From the NCBI RefSeq assembly GCF_001484965.1, contig NZ_LLYY01000006.1:1-64000 (forward strand): a stretch of DNA of 64,000 nucleotides. Reading direction: 5' to 3'. The position numbers and the translations under genes were made by a program. The stretch comes from Shouchella shacheensis. Lineage in GTDB: Bacteria; Bacillota; Bacilli; Bacillales; Bacillaceae_D. This document shows positions 34,856-41,294 of this stretch, piece by piece. Under the pieces are notes generated by a model. The model saw nothing but the letters and a program-made list of their open reading frames with translations, had not been told where the DNA came from and did no database searches. Position 1 is the first letter of the stretch; the number at the start of each line of letters is the position of its first letter.

Positions 34856-34872
34856 GTCAGAGCCTCTTTGTT
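34835..34872. terminator. Bidirectional terminator, gerPC / nickel transporter ATPase
   Basis: GGCTCTGA (34835-34842) and TCAGAGCC (34857-34864) form a stem that overlaps the stop codons of both convergent genes; TCTTTGTTC follows on the plus strand. Confidence 0.7.
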
Positions 34873-35679
34873 CATGGATTCAAAAAGAATGCGTGCGGCC
34901 TCTTGTTCATTTCTAGGGAGTTTTTCTTTTTCGTAATTCAGCATTCGAAACAGCCTTGCGATCACAGGCAAATGCAGTTCTGCCTCTCGAACCGATTCCT
35001 CATCAACGAGTAACTCCGTCCCCCCGCTAGCCAAGAGCCTCCCTTCTTTCATCAGAATAATCGTATCGGCCCACGAAGCGGCAAAATTAACGTCATGGGT
35101 GGAGAGAAGAATCGTTTTTCCCATAAAATGCAGGCCGTGGAGAAGAGCGGCGACATCGTCTTGTCCTTGAGGATCAAGATAAGACATCGGTTCATCCAAG
35201 ATCACAATATCTGGCTGCATCGCCAGTATCCCAGCAATCGCCACTCTCTTCTTCTGCCCGTAGCTTAAGTGAAAGGGCGGCTTCTTTTTAAACTCTAGCA
35301 TGCCGACCGAACCTAGGGCCGCATGGCAAACCGCTTCGATTTCCTCCTCTGACATCCCCAAATTACGCGGACCAAACTGAACATCCTCCAGCACCGATCC
35401 TGAAAACACTTGATCGTCAGGATCTTGAAAAACGAGCCCGACCTTTCGACGGATCGCTTTGGCGCTCCTTTTCGTCAGTGCCTCCCCCATGATCGTGATC
35501 GACCCCTCATCTGGAATCTTCAGCCCATTCAAATGATGGAGGAGCGTGGATTTGCCAGCGCCATTCGGACCGAGAAGTGCCACTTTTGCTCCGATAGGAA
35601 TGTTCAATGTAAGGGTTTCGATGGCTTTCGTCCCATCTGTATATTCATAGCTAATTTCGTTTAGTTCAATGGCATTCAT
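34852..35679 (-). CDS. nikO: ECF nickel/cobalt transporter ATPase (NikO/CbiO)
   Basis: 275 residues. Walker A GPNGAGKST near residue 37, signature LSYGQKKRVAIAG near 137, Walker B PDIVILDEPMSYLDPQ near 160, switch His in LLSTHDVNF. The N-terminal IELNEISYEYTDGTKAIE is typical of CbiO/EcfA. It lies 63 bp downstream of the ureohydrolase gene on the same strand, while the membrane parts (38444-41171) lie 3 kb away on the other strand; no other CbiO is in the window. It probably powers that transporter. Confidence 0.85.
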   Translation of the reverse strand: MNAIELNEISYEYTDGTKAIETLTLNIPIGAKVALLGPNGAGKSTLLHHLNGLKIPDEGSITIMGEALTKRSAKAIRRKVGLVFQDPDDQVFSGSVLEDVQFGPRNLGMSEEEIEAVCHAALGSVGMLEFKKKPPFHLSYGQKKRVAIAGILAMQPDIVILDEPMSYLDPQGQDDVAALLHGLHFMGKTILLSTHDVNFAASWADTIILMKEGRLLASGGTELLVDEESVREAELHLPVIARLFRMLNYEKEKLPRNEQEAARILFESMNKEALT

Positions 35680-35742
35680 CTGTGGCTCCTTTCTCTAAAA
35701 ACTCCTCCATGTCAAAGCACAGAGGAGATGTAGCCCACTCGT

Positions 35743-36897
35743 TTAGGAAAAGCTCTTCCCAATCTTTCCTTCATCCACCATTGCCCCAAGAACATCGGCA
35801 ATCACCCGTGTCGCTAGCAATGACGTTTGGTCACTGACATCATAAGGAGGAGAGACTTCGACCACTTCTAGGCCACAAATGCCCTCTCTCGCCACAATAT
35901 CAATGAAATCCAGCCCTTCCCTCGGGAGAAACCCCCCAGGCTCCGGCCACCCCGTGCCTGGAACAAATCCGCTATCAAAGCTATCAATGTCCACACTCAA
36001 ATACACAGCTTTTGCTCCTTTCCAAGCTGTTTCCAACGCAATTTCAGCGACTTTCTCAATTCCCAAGCGTTCAACATCTTGGATTGAAATGACGGTCGTA
36101 TCAAATTTCCGCACATTCTGAACGGCTTCTCGTGGCACTTGCCACCCCCCAATCCCTACTTGAACAAGATTCGAAGGCGGCGCATTCGGGATATTGGTGG
36201 CATGGAACCACGGGGTCGTGTGCATGCGTTCATCCATATCCTTTTCCTGGAGGTCTAAATGTCGGTCCATATGAATGATCCCGACTTTTCCATCTACATT
36301 GTCAGCAATAGCTCGAAGACATGGGTAACCAATGGAATGGTCCCCCCCAAGCATCACGGGGAGCGTCCCTTGAGCAAAGACATGAGAGACCGCTTTGAAG
36401 ATTTGGTCAAAGCTTTTCTCAATATTGGCGATCGTAAAGACGTCTCCAAGATCACACATTCTTAACGATTCTAATAAATCGATCCCTTTCTCATAACTGT
36501 AGCCACTGTACAGTTTTGAAATGCGCCGAATCGCTTCTGGACCAAAGCGTGTGCCCGACCGGTACGTCGTTCCAATATCAAAAGGAACTCCCATAAAGGC
36601 GACATCATACTCTCCGACCTTGCGAACATCTTCTAAAAACGGCGTTCTCATAAACGTCGGTATCCCCGCATAGCTAGGTCGACCCTCTCGCGTAAATGTA
36701 GATATGGTGCGATCCCCTATGGAAGGAGCCGATTCCAACCCATACTCAACCGACCTTTGCCAAAGCTTCTCGTTTTCAACTTCCGGAATTTTCGCTTCTT
36801 TCTCCGCAGCTTCAATGCCGAGGAGATCGCTCTCTCTCTTGCTTTCAAGCGCTTTTTTCTTCCTAAAACTTAATCCGTGGTTATCAAAAAAGCCCAA
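35743..36897 (-). CDS. gdmH: Ureohydrolase, probable nickel-dependent guanidine hydrolase
   Basis: 384 residues from TTG 36897 (RBS AGGGGTGG). An N-terminal extension of about 65 residues precedes the arginase fold. Metal ligands are complete: GGDHS, HMDRHLD and SVDIDSFDSGFVPGTGWPEPGG. The DRHLD form in place of the usual DAHxD, the PWFHATN and GIGGWQVPRE blocks and the W in PGTGWP agree with my recollection of the cyanobacterial guanidine hydrolase GdmH, which needs nickel, and not with agmatinases or arginases. The next gene is a nickel-type ECF ATPase. Reaction proposed: guanidine to urea and ammonia. I see no recognisable guanidine riboswitch in the 5' leader. Agmatinase-family membership is certain; substrate is inference. 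Confidence 0.75.
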   Translation of the reverse strand: MGFFDNHGLSFRKKKALESKRESDLLGIEAAEKEAKIPEVENEKLWQRSVEYGLESAPSIGDRTISTFTREGRPSYAGIPTFMRTPFLEDVRKVGEYDVAFMGVPFDIGTTYRSGTRFGPEAIRRISKLYSGYSYEKGIDLLESLRMCDLGDVFTIANIEKSFDQIFKAVSHVFAQGTLPVMLGGDHSIGYPCLRAIADNVDGKVGIIHMDRHLDLQEKDMDERMHTTPWFHATNIPNAPPSNLVQVGIGGWQVPREAVQNVRKFDTTVISIQDVERLGIEKVAEIALETAWKGAKAVYLSVDIDSFDSGFVPGTGWPEPGGFLPREGLDFIDIVAREGICGLEVVEVSPPYDVSDQTSLLATRVIADVLGAMVDEGKIGKSFS

Positions 36898-37020
36898 TAC
36901 CTACCACCCCTGTTCTCAAATTCTTCGATGCATCCTTCACCGGATGGAGACGTTTCACGTGCTACCTCTATAGGTATTCGACAAATTGTATGGGTATGAC
37001 AGTGAACCCCAACTCCTCCG
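36898..37020 (-). promoter_or_regulatory. Promoter and structured leader of the guanidine hydrolase gene
   Basis: On the minus strand TTGGGG and TACAAT are 16 bp apart (about 37012 to 36982). The following leader of roughly 80 bases can fold into small hairpins (ACCT/AGGT, ACGT/ACGT, CATCC/GGATG). It matches no riboswitch consensus I know. An AACCCCAACT/AGTTGGGGTT stem (37009-37041) at the end of the Hsp20 gene overlaps the -35. Confidence 0.4.
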
Positions 37021-37491
37021 TTAGAAGTTGGGGTTATCCATGTCTTGAACGATGATTTTATTTTTCGATTGATTGGGTCGGATTAAACGATGCAAATGAA
37101 TAAACAGCAGCCCGCGTTTGAACAAGGCTTCGACTTTATCGTCCCTGACCGCATATGGCAGTTCCAACGTCCGCATGACTGGCCCTTGGTATAACTCCTG
37201 ATGCAGCAGGTGAAAGCCGTTGTAATCAATGTGCATCGTCCCTCTGACTTCAAGCGTTTTTTCATACACATAAATGTCGACATCCTCTAATTTTAAGCCC
37301 GGCAAGGCGAAGATACACAGAAGTTCATGCCCAGATTCATAAATATTGACGCTCGACGAACTACTCGTGGAACTCGTCGTTGAACCAGGGCTGCTTTCAA
37401 AATCCATGTTTTCAAAACTCGAAAAGAAATCCTCCCCTAAAAAGCTTGGCAATGACTTCTTCCACCCGTTTGGCCTGCTTTTGTGCATCAT
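37021..37491 (-). CDS. Hsp20/alpha-crystallin family small heat-shock protein
   Basis: 156 residues. A Ser-rich N-terminal arm (residues 25-50) precedes an alpha-crystallin domain at about 50-145 (VNIYESGHELLCIFALPGLKLEDVDIYVYEKTLEVRG, then LELPYAVRDDKVEALFKRGLLFIHLHR). The typical C-terminal IxI motif is seen only as KIIVQ. In Bacillus related small Hsps (CotM, YdfT) are coat proteins. Divergent to the YppG-like spore gene, so probably sporulation-expressed. RBS AGAGGAGG; the first or second of two tandem ATGs starts it. Confidence 0.8.
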   Translation of the reverse strand: MMHKSRPNGWKKSLPSFLGEDFFSSFENMDFESSPGSTTSSTSSSSSVNIYESGHELLCIFALPGLKLEDVDIYVYEKTLEVRGTMHIDYNGFHLLHQELYQGPVMRTLELPYAVRDDKVEALFKRGLLFIHLHRLIRPNQSKNKIIVQDMDNPNF

Positions 37492-37611
37492 CCAGCCTCC
37501 TCTCTTTGCTCTTCTACTATTTATATGAGGAATAAAGAGGGAAGGTTACACGTTCTGAGGAGACTGACATACACTAAGGTGACTACAACAAACAAGAGGG
37601 AGGAAGTCGAG

Positions 37612-37986
37612 ATGTTCCAGCAACTGTTTCCCCCACCCATGAGCCCGATGGGGTTTAACCCGTTTGAGTACGGGTGGCAGCAGCTTCCACTAAAAACGCC
37701 CATTTTCAATCCTTTCTTTAAATCGCAGCCCCCTGTGCAAACGCACGGTCACGCCAAGCAGCCCTCGTTTCCTTTTCATACACAGCCATCTGCCCACCAC
37801 CCCTTCGCTCACCCATTTTTTCAGGACTCACCTGCAGGCGGTCACCTCCATCACCCCCCTCATGGTGCGCCCCCAAAGGGTGGGAATACGAACGTGAATA
37901 CGTTGGGCGGTGGCGTCCAAAAAGCCATGGGGTTCTATCATCAAGTAAGCCCGATGTGGAAGATGGTAGGAAGCTTTTTAAAATAG
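37612..37986 (+). CDS. YppG-like spore protein
   Basis: 124 residues from ATG 37612 (RBS GAGGGAGG). Rich in Pro, Phe, His and Gly (MFQQLFPPPMSPMGFNPFEYGW, then HAKQPSFPFHTQ and HLHHPPHGAPPKGG), ending GGGVQKAMGFYHQVSPMWKM, as in YppG-type proteins of Bacillus. Such proteins are found in spores. A terminator closes the gene. The His content could bind metal. Assignment by composition and the C-terminal pattern. Confidence 0.65.
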   Translation: MFQQLFPPPMSPMGFNPFEYGWQQLPLKTPIFNPFFKSQPPVQTHGHAKQPSFPFHTQPSAHHPFAHPFFQDSPAGGHLHHPPHGAPPKGGNTNVNTLGGGVQKAMGFYHQVSPMWKMVGSFLK

Positions 37987-38007
37987 CCTTTCCGCACCAT
38001 TCGTTCT

Positions 38008-38046
38008 TTCCGGCCGGGTTCCGATCCCCTCTCGGCCGGGTTTTGC
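38008..38046 (+). terminator. Terminator of the YppG-like gene
   Basis: CCGGCCG (38010-38016) and CGGCCGG (38033-38039) form the stem, followed by G and TTTT. Confidence 0.75.
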
Positions 38047-38065
38047 CCTCATTCTTACGCGGTAG

Positions 38066-38263
38066 TTATGCTTCCTCTTCTTCCTCTTCCTCCTCCGGAC
38101 AAGCAAAACTGAACTCGTCCCCAATCGCAATTTCTCCTGCGACGATCTTCATGTTGGCCTGCAACCCTTTGTGAATGGACGGCCCATAATTGATCGACGC
38201 CCCACTTGACACATTATTGATCCGTAAATGATGAATAATGGTTTGAGGCCCATACCTATGCAT
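38066..38263 (-). CDS. GerPA/GerPF-family protein, copy 3, with poly-Glu tail
   Basis: 65 residues. The body HHLRINNVSSGASINYGPSIHKGLQANMKIVAG matches the GerPA/PF family and the two copies at 33.5-34 kb. The C-terminus is a run of eight or nine Glu before the final Ala, in place of the usual PDVSDQ tail. RBS GGAGG precedes the ATG. It lies apart from the gerP operon, divergent to the nickel transporter genes. Confidence 0.7.
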   Translation of the reverse strand: MHRYGPQTIIHHLRINNVSSGASINYGPSIHKGLQANMKIVAGEIAIGDEFSFACPEEEEEEEEA

Positions 38264-38319
38264 CTCTTATCCTCCTCTCTCTAGTTTTTAGCACTATATG
38301 TAAGCCCTCCCGCTTTCGT

Positions 38320-38366
38320 ATGGTTCATGATCTTTGCCTTTCAGGAAAGAGGCGCTTGCCAACCAT
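38320..38366 (+). other. Possible structured leader of the nickel transporter operon
   Basis: ATGGTT (38320-38325) pairs with AACCAT (38361-38366), enclosing a second stem GCCTTTC/GAAAGAGGC (38336-38353). No known riboswitch class matches. It lies about 80 bases before nikM. Confidence 0.25.
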
Positions 38367-38443
38367 TGATGGACATAATCGATGCCCAAAGCCCATACAA
38401 ATCACTTGAATGCAACACTACTAGGGGATGGGGGAGGTGAATG

Positions 38444-39067
38444 ATGCATATTGCTGATGGCGTTCTCAGTCTCACTGTTGCCCTCGCCACTACGGCCGGG
38501 GCTGTCGGTGTACTGGCTTACTCAATCAAAGGCGTTAAAGAAGAGGACATTCCAAAGATCAGCCTTCTCACCGGTGCGTTTTTTGTCTCGTCGTTAATCA
38601 ATATTCCCATTGGGCCAACGTCTGTCCACCCTTTGCTCGGAGGCTTTCTTGGATTGGTTTTAGGAAGGCGAGCGCCTTTAGGGATTTTTATCGGCTTGCT
38701 TCTCCAAGCTGTCCTGTTTCAACATGGGGGGATCACGACGCTCGGAGCCAACACCTTATTAATGTCGCTTCCAGCCCTTCTCATCTACTGGCTTTCCCCT
38801 CTTGGGCGAGGCATGCCGATGTTTGCGAAAGGGTTTTCGGCGGGCTTCCTTGCCATCGGGAGCGGGGTTCTTTTACTGGTCGTTTTTTTACTCCTATCCG
38901 ATGCGCGCTACGGAGAAGGGGCGTTTTCCGTGATTCGCATGGTGATGATGGCTTACTTGCCGCTCGCTTTGTTGGAAGGCGTTCTTACAGGGTTTGCCGT
39001 CAAGCACTTATATGCGATGAGACCCACCCTTTTGACGGAGGTGATACAAAAAGAACATGAACCATAA
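38444..39067 (+). CDS. nikM: ECF nickel transporter substrate-binding component (NikM/CbiM)
   Basis: 207 residues. The second of two tandem ATGs gives the N-terminus MHIADGVLS, the metal-binding Met-His of NikM/CbiM; that start is also better spaced from GGAGG. About six membrane helices follow, with GPTSVHPLLGGFLGLVLGRRAP (metal-site His) near residue 65 and QHGGITTLGANTLLMSLPALL near 100. It captures Ni(II) or Co(II). The accessory genes downstream (NikL- and NikK-like) are reported for nickel systems, so nickel is the likelier metal. Its ATPase is encoded at 34852. Confidence 0.88.
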   Translation: MHIADGVLSLTVALATTAGAVGVLAYSIKGVKEEDIPKISLLTGAFFVSSLINIPIGPTSVHPLLGGFLGLVLGRRAPLGIFIGLLLQAVLFQHGGITTLGANTLLMSLPALLIYWLSPLGRGMPMFAKGFSAGFLAIGSGVLLLVVFLLLSDARYGEGAFSVIRMVMMAYLPLALLEGVLTGFAVKHLYAMRPTLLTEVIQKEHEP

Positions 39068-39482
39068 AATCTGGCATATCCTAATGATTCTTTGTGTAAG
39101 TCTGGGTATAGGGCCGCTGCTTCATCCAGAGTATGCCGAAGCCCATCGCATGATCATTGAAGAAGTGGAAGAAGGAATCGTGCTCGTTCGGTATGACGAT
39201 GGTACTGAAGCTCGTGTCGCTTCTGTGTCCACGTTCAATCAAGAAGGGGAAGTTGTAGCAGAAGGAACCGTCGATGAAAATGGCCGTTTTCATTACGACA
39301 AAGACATAGACGCGTATCGTTTTGTCGCCGATGATGGTCTAGGGCACCGTGCCACGTGGGTCAATGAGGAAGACGAAGAAACAACAGGGCTAGCCTCCGT
39401 GCCCCTCCCGGTTCGTGCGATTTTAGGGGTGTCCGTCTGTCTTTTTGTAGCGGCCATCTTTCTATACCGTCGCAAATCATAA
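39057..39482 (+). CDS. NikL-like accessory component of the nickel ECF transporter
   Basis: 141 residues, overlapping nikM by 11 bp. A signal peptide (residues 1 to about 29) is followed at once by a His (EAHRMII), as in NikM. The middle is a small extracytoplasmic beta domain (VLVRYDDGTEARVASVSTFN..., GHRATW with another His) and a membrane helix closes the protein (AILGVSVCLFVAAIFLY, then RRKS). Layout fits NikL/CbiN-type accessory proteins. It probably shapes the metal path above NikM. Confidence 0.65.
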   Translation: MNHKIWHILMILCVSLGIGPLLHPEYAEAHRMIIEEVEEGIVLVRYDDGTEARVASVSTFNQEGEVVAEGTVDENGRFHYDKDIDAYRFVADDGLGHRATWVNEEDEETTGLASVPLPVRAILGVSVCLFVAAIFLYRRKS

Positions 39483-39513
39483 TCTTGCAAAAAATAAGAG
39501 GTGAAACGTGCAC

Positions 39514-40407
39514 ATGAAAAAAACAACGATTTCTCTGATTTTCGCTTTGTCCTGTTTGTTCTTGTTTTTCCCCTCCGATACATTCGCTCATGAGCTATCG
39601 ATTCAAATTGAGGAGGACACGGCAAGCGAGGAGCTTCGCGTCGATGTGATTTGGGGACATATCCGAGATTTTGTCGATTATGCAGAGGTGGACGAATTCG
39701 AGCTTCATGTTCGCTACCCAAGTGGAGAAATGGAAGAGTTAGCTCTTGAAGCGATTGGCGTGCAAGGCAGAGCTTATGTGCCGGCTGCTGAGGAAGGCGA
39801 TTACACCTTCTGGGCCGTTAAACAACCGAGTACATACACGCCCGACGGTGGTGTGACGCAACTAAGCAGCCATATGGCAAAAGCCGTCTACCCCGTGGGA
39901 AGTGGAAGTGACACGTCTGGTCAGCCTGTCGAACTGGAACTAGAGATCGTCCCAGCTGTCAGCATTAACGACTTTTCCACAGGTACATTTAGCGGCACCG
40001 TTCTCTTTACCGAAAATGAAGCTGCAGACGCCACGGTCACCGCTTATGGCCCAGAAGGAGAAGTGCTAGAAACCGTCTCTTCTTCTGAAGGAACCTTTGA
40101 CTTTGAATTGGACACGACGGGAGAATGGTTAATCAAAGCCCACTTGCCAGAGGAAGAAGCCGGGACCCTTGAGGGGGAAGACTACGAAGCCATCAGTCGC
40201 AACACCACCCTCTTAGTGGATACGACCACTGAAGAAACGGAGAACACTACCACTGAACAAACAGAGGGTGCGGCCGCTGAAGAAACGGAGAATTCCGAGA
40301 CCCAAGTGCCTTCTCTTGTAGCAATGCTGGTCGTCGGCTTGCTTGTTGGTGCCACCGCTACGCTATTCGTGCTGAAGAAAAAAGGAAGCCAAGAGAATCG
40401 TGACTGA
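39514..40407 (+). CDS. NikK-like DUF4198 accessory protein of the nickel transporter
   Basis: 297 residues from ATG 39514. Signal peptide to about residue 25 with a mature N-terminus HELSIQ, so again a His directly after the cleavage site. An extracytoplasmic beta domain follows (residues 26-150, DUF4198-like: WGHIRDFVDYAEV, DYTFWAVKQPSTY), then a carboxypeptidase-regulatory-like beta domain (FSGTVLFTENEAADATVTAYGP), a Thr/Glu-rich stalk and a C-terminal membrane helix. Such K components accompany nickel ECF systems. It could bind Ni outside the cell and pass it to NikM. Confidence 0.65.
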   Translation: MKKTTISLIFALSCLFLFFPSDTFAHELSIQIEEDTASEELRVDVIWGHIRDFVDYAEVDEFELHVRYPSGEMEELALEAIGVQGRAYVPAAEEGDYTFWAVKQPSTYTPDGGVTQLSSHMAKAVYPVGSGSDTSGQPVELELEIVPAVSINDFSTGTFSGTVLFTENEAADATVTAYGPEGEVLETVSSSEGTFDFELDTTGEWLIKAHLPEEEAGTLEGEDYEAISRNTTLLVDTTTEETENTTTEQTEGAAAEETENSETQVPSLVAMLVVGLLVGATATLFVLKKKGSQENRD

Positions 40408-40427
40408 TGTGAAATGGTGGGGATCTT

Positions 40428-41171
40428 ATGGCGAATCATTTAGAAGAAGAGCAAATAGCAGGCATTCCGAGATGGGCTTTAGTATGGGAGGCAAGAGCGA
40501 AACTTCTAGCGGCCGTTTTCTATATTTTTGCAGTGATTAGTTTAACGACGCCTTCTTTCGCTGCCCTTGCCTACCTTATCTCCTTGGCCGGTGCGCTTCT
40601 TATGGGGATTCCCCTGGCCGTCCTGCTTAAGCGGTATTTAATCATCACTCCTTTTCTTCTGCTGATGACGGTTCCGTTGTTCTTTAGCCAGGGTCCCTTC
40701 CTTGCCTTTGACCATGTCGCCTTTGCCGTGTTGATCATTTTGAAAGCATTCACCTCCATGACTGTGATTACCATCATCCTGGACACCCAGTCGCTTGAGC
40801 AATTCATGAATAGCCTTGCTGATTTAAAGGTACCTCCAGTGCTAATTACCGTGTTAATGCTTTCCTATCGCTATGTTTTCTTATTTCTCGACGATTTTCA
40901 AAAAATGCAGCTAGCGGCGAAGTCTCGCTTCTTTAGAGGCGGGATTGGCATCAAACGTCTGAAGATTTATGGGCAGCTCACAGGGGCCTTGCTTGTCCAA
41001 TCCCTCGACCGCTCCGACCATGTGTATGAAGCCATGGCATCCCGTTGTTTTAACGGGACCTTTCGTTTTAAGCACTCACGCAAACTGACAGCCGCCGATC
41101 TCTCTAAGACGCTCTTTGCCTGTTTGTTGATCGTGACTTTGGTTTTTTTAGAGAGAGTGTTTGTGGGGTGA
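40428..41171 (+). CDS. nikQ: ECF transporter transmembrane component (NikQ/CbiQ)
   Basis: 247 residues with five or six membrane segments. The coupling-helix signature appears as AAKSRFFRGG near residue 165, with the second A-R-G-like motif at YEAMASRCFNGTF near 205. This subunit links NikM to the ATPases. It is the last gene of the operon; an inverted repeat CAACCAGT/ACTGGTTG (about 41189-41231) follows. No nikO follows in the operon; the ATPase is at 34852-35679. Confidence 0.88.
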   Translation: MANHLEEEQIAGIPRWALVWEARAKLLAAVFYIFAVISLTTPSFAALAYLISLAGALLMGIPLAVLLKRYLIITPFLLLMTVPLFFSQGPFLAFDHVAFAVLIILKAFTSMTVITIILDTQSLEQFMNSLADLKVPPVLITVLMLSYRYVFLFLDDFQKMQLAAKSRFFRGGIGIKRLKIYGQLTGALLVQSLDRSDHVYEAMASRCFNGTFRFKHSRKLTAADLSKTLFACLLIVTLVFLERVFVG

Positions 41172-41294
41172 TCCACGACTTCAAAAAACTCAACCAGTGA
41201 GTCCCAACTGGAAATCGAAACACACTGGTTGCCTATCCTTTTTCTAGCTGTTCTCTTGAAAGGCTCAGCCGATCATGACCCCCTGTGCTGGTTG

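Noticed and set aside
36898-37020. Guanidine or nickel-cobalt riboswitch
   Set aside because: Hairpins are present, but the conserved core sequences of the known classes are missing.
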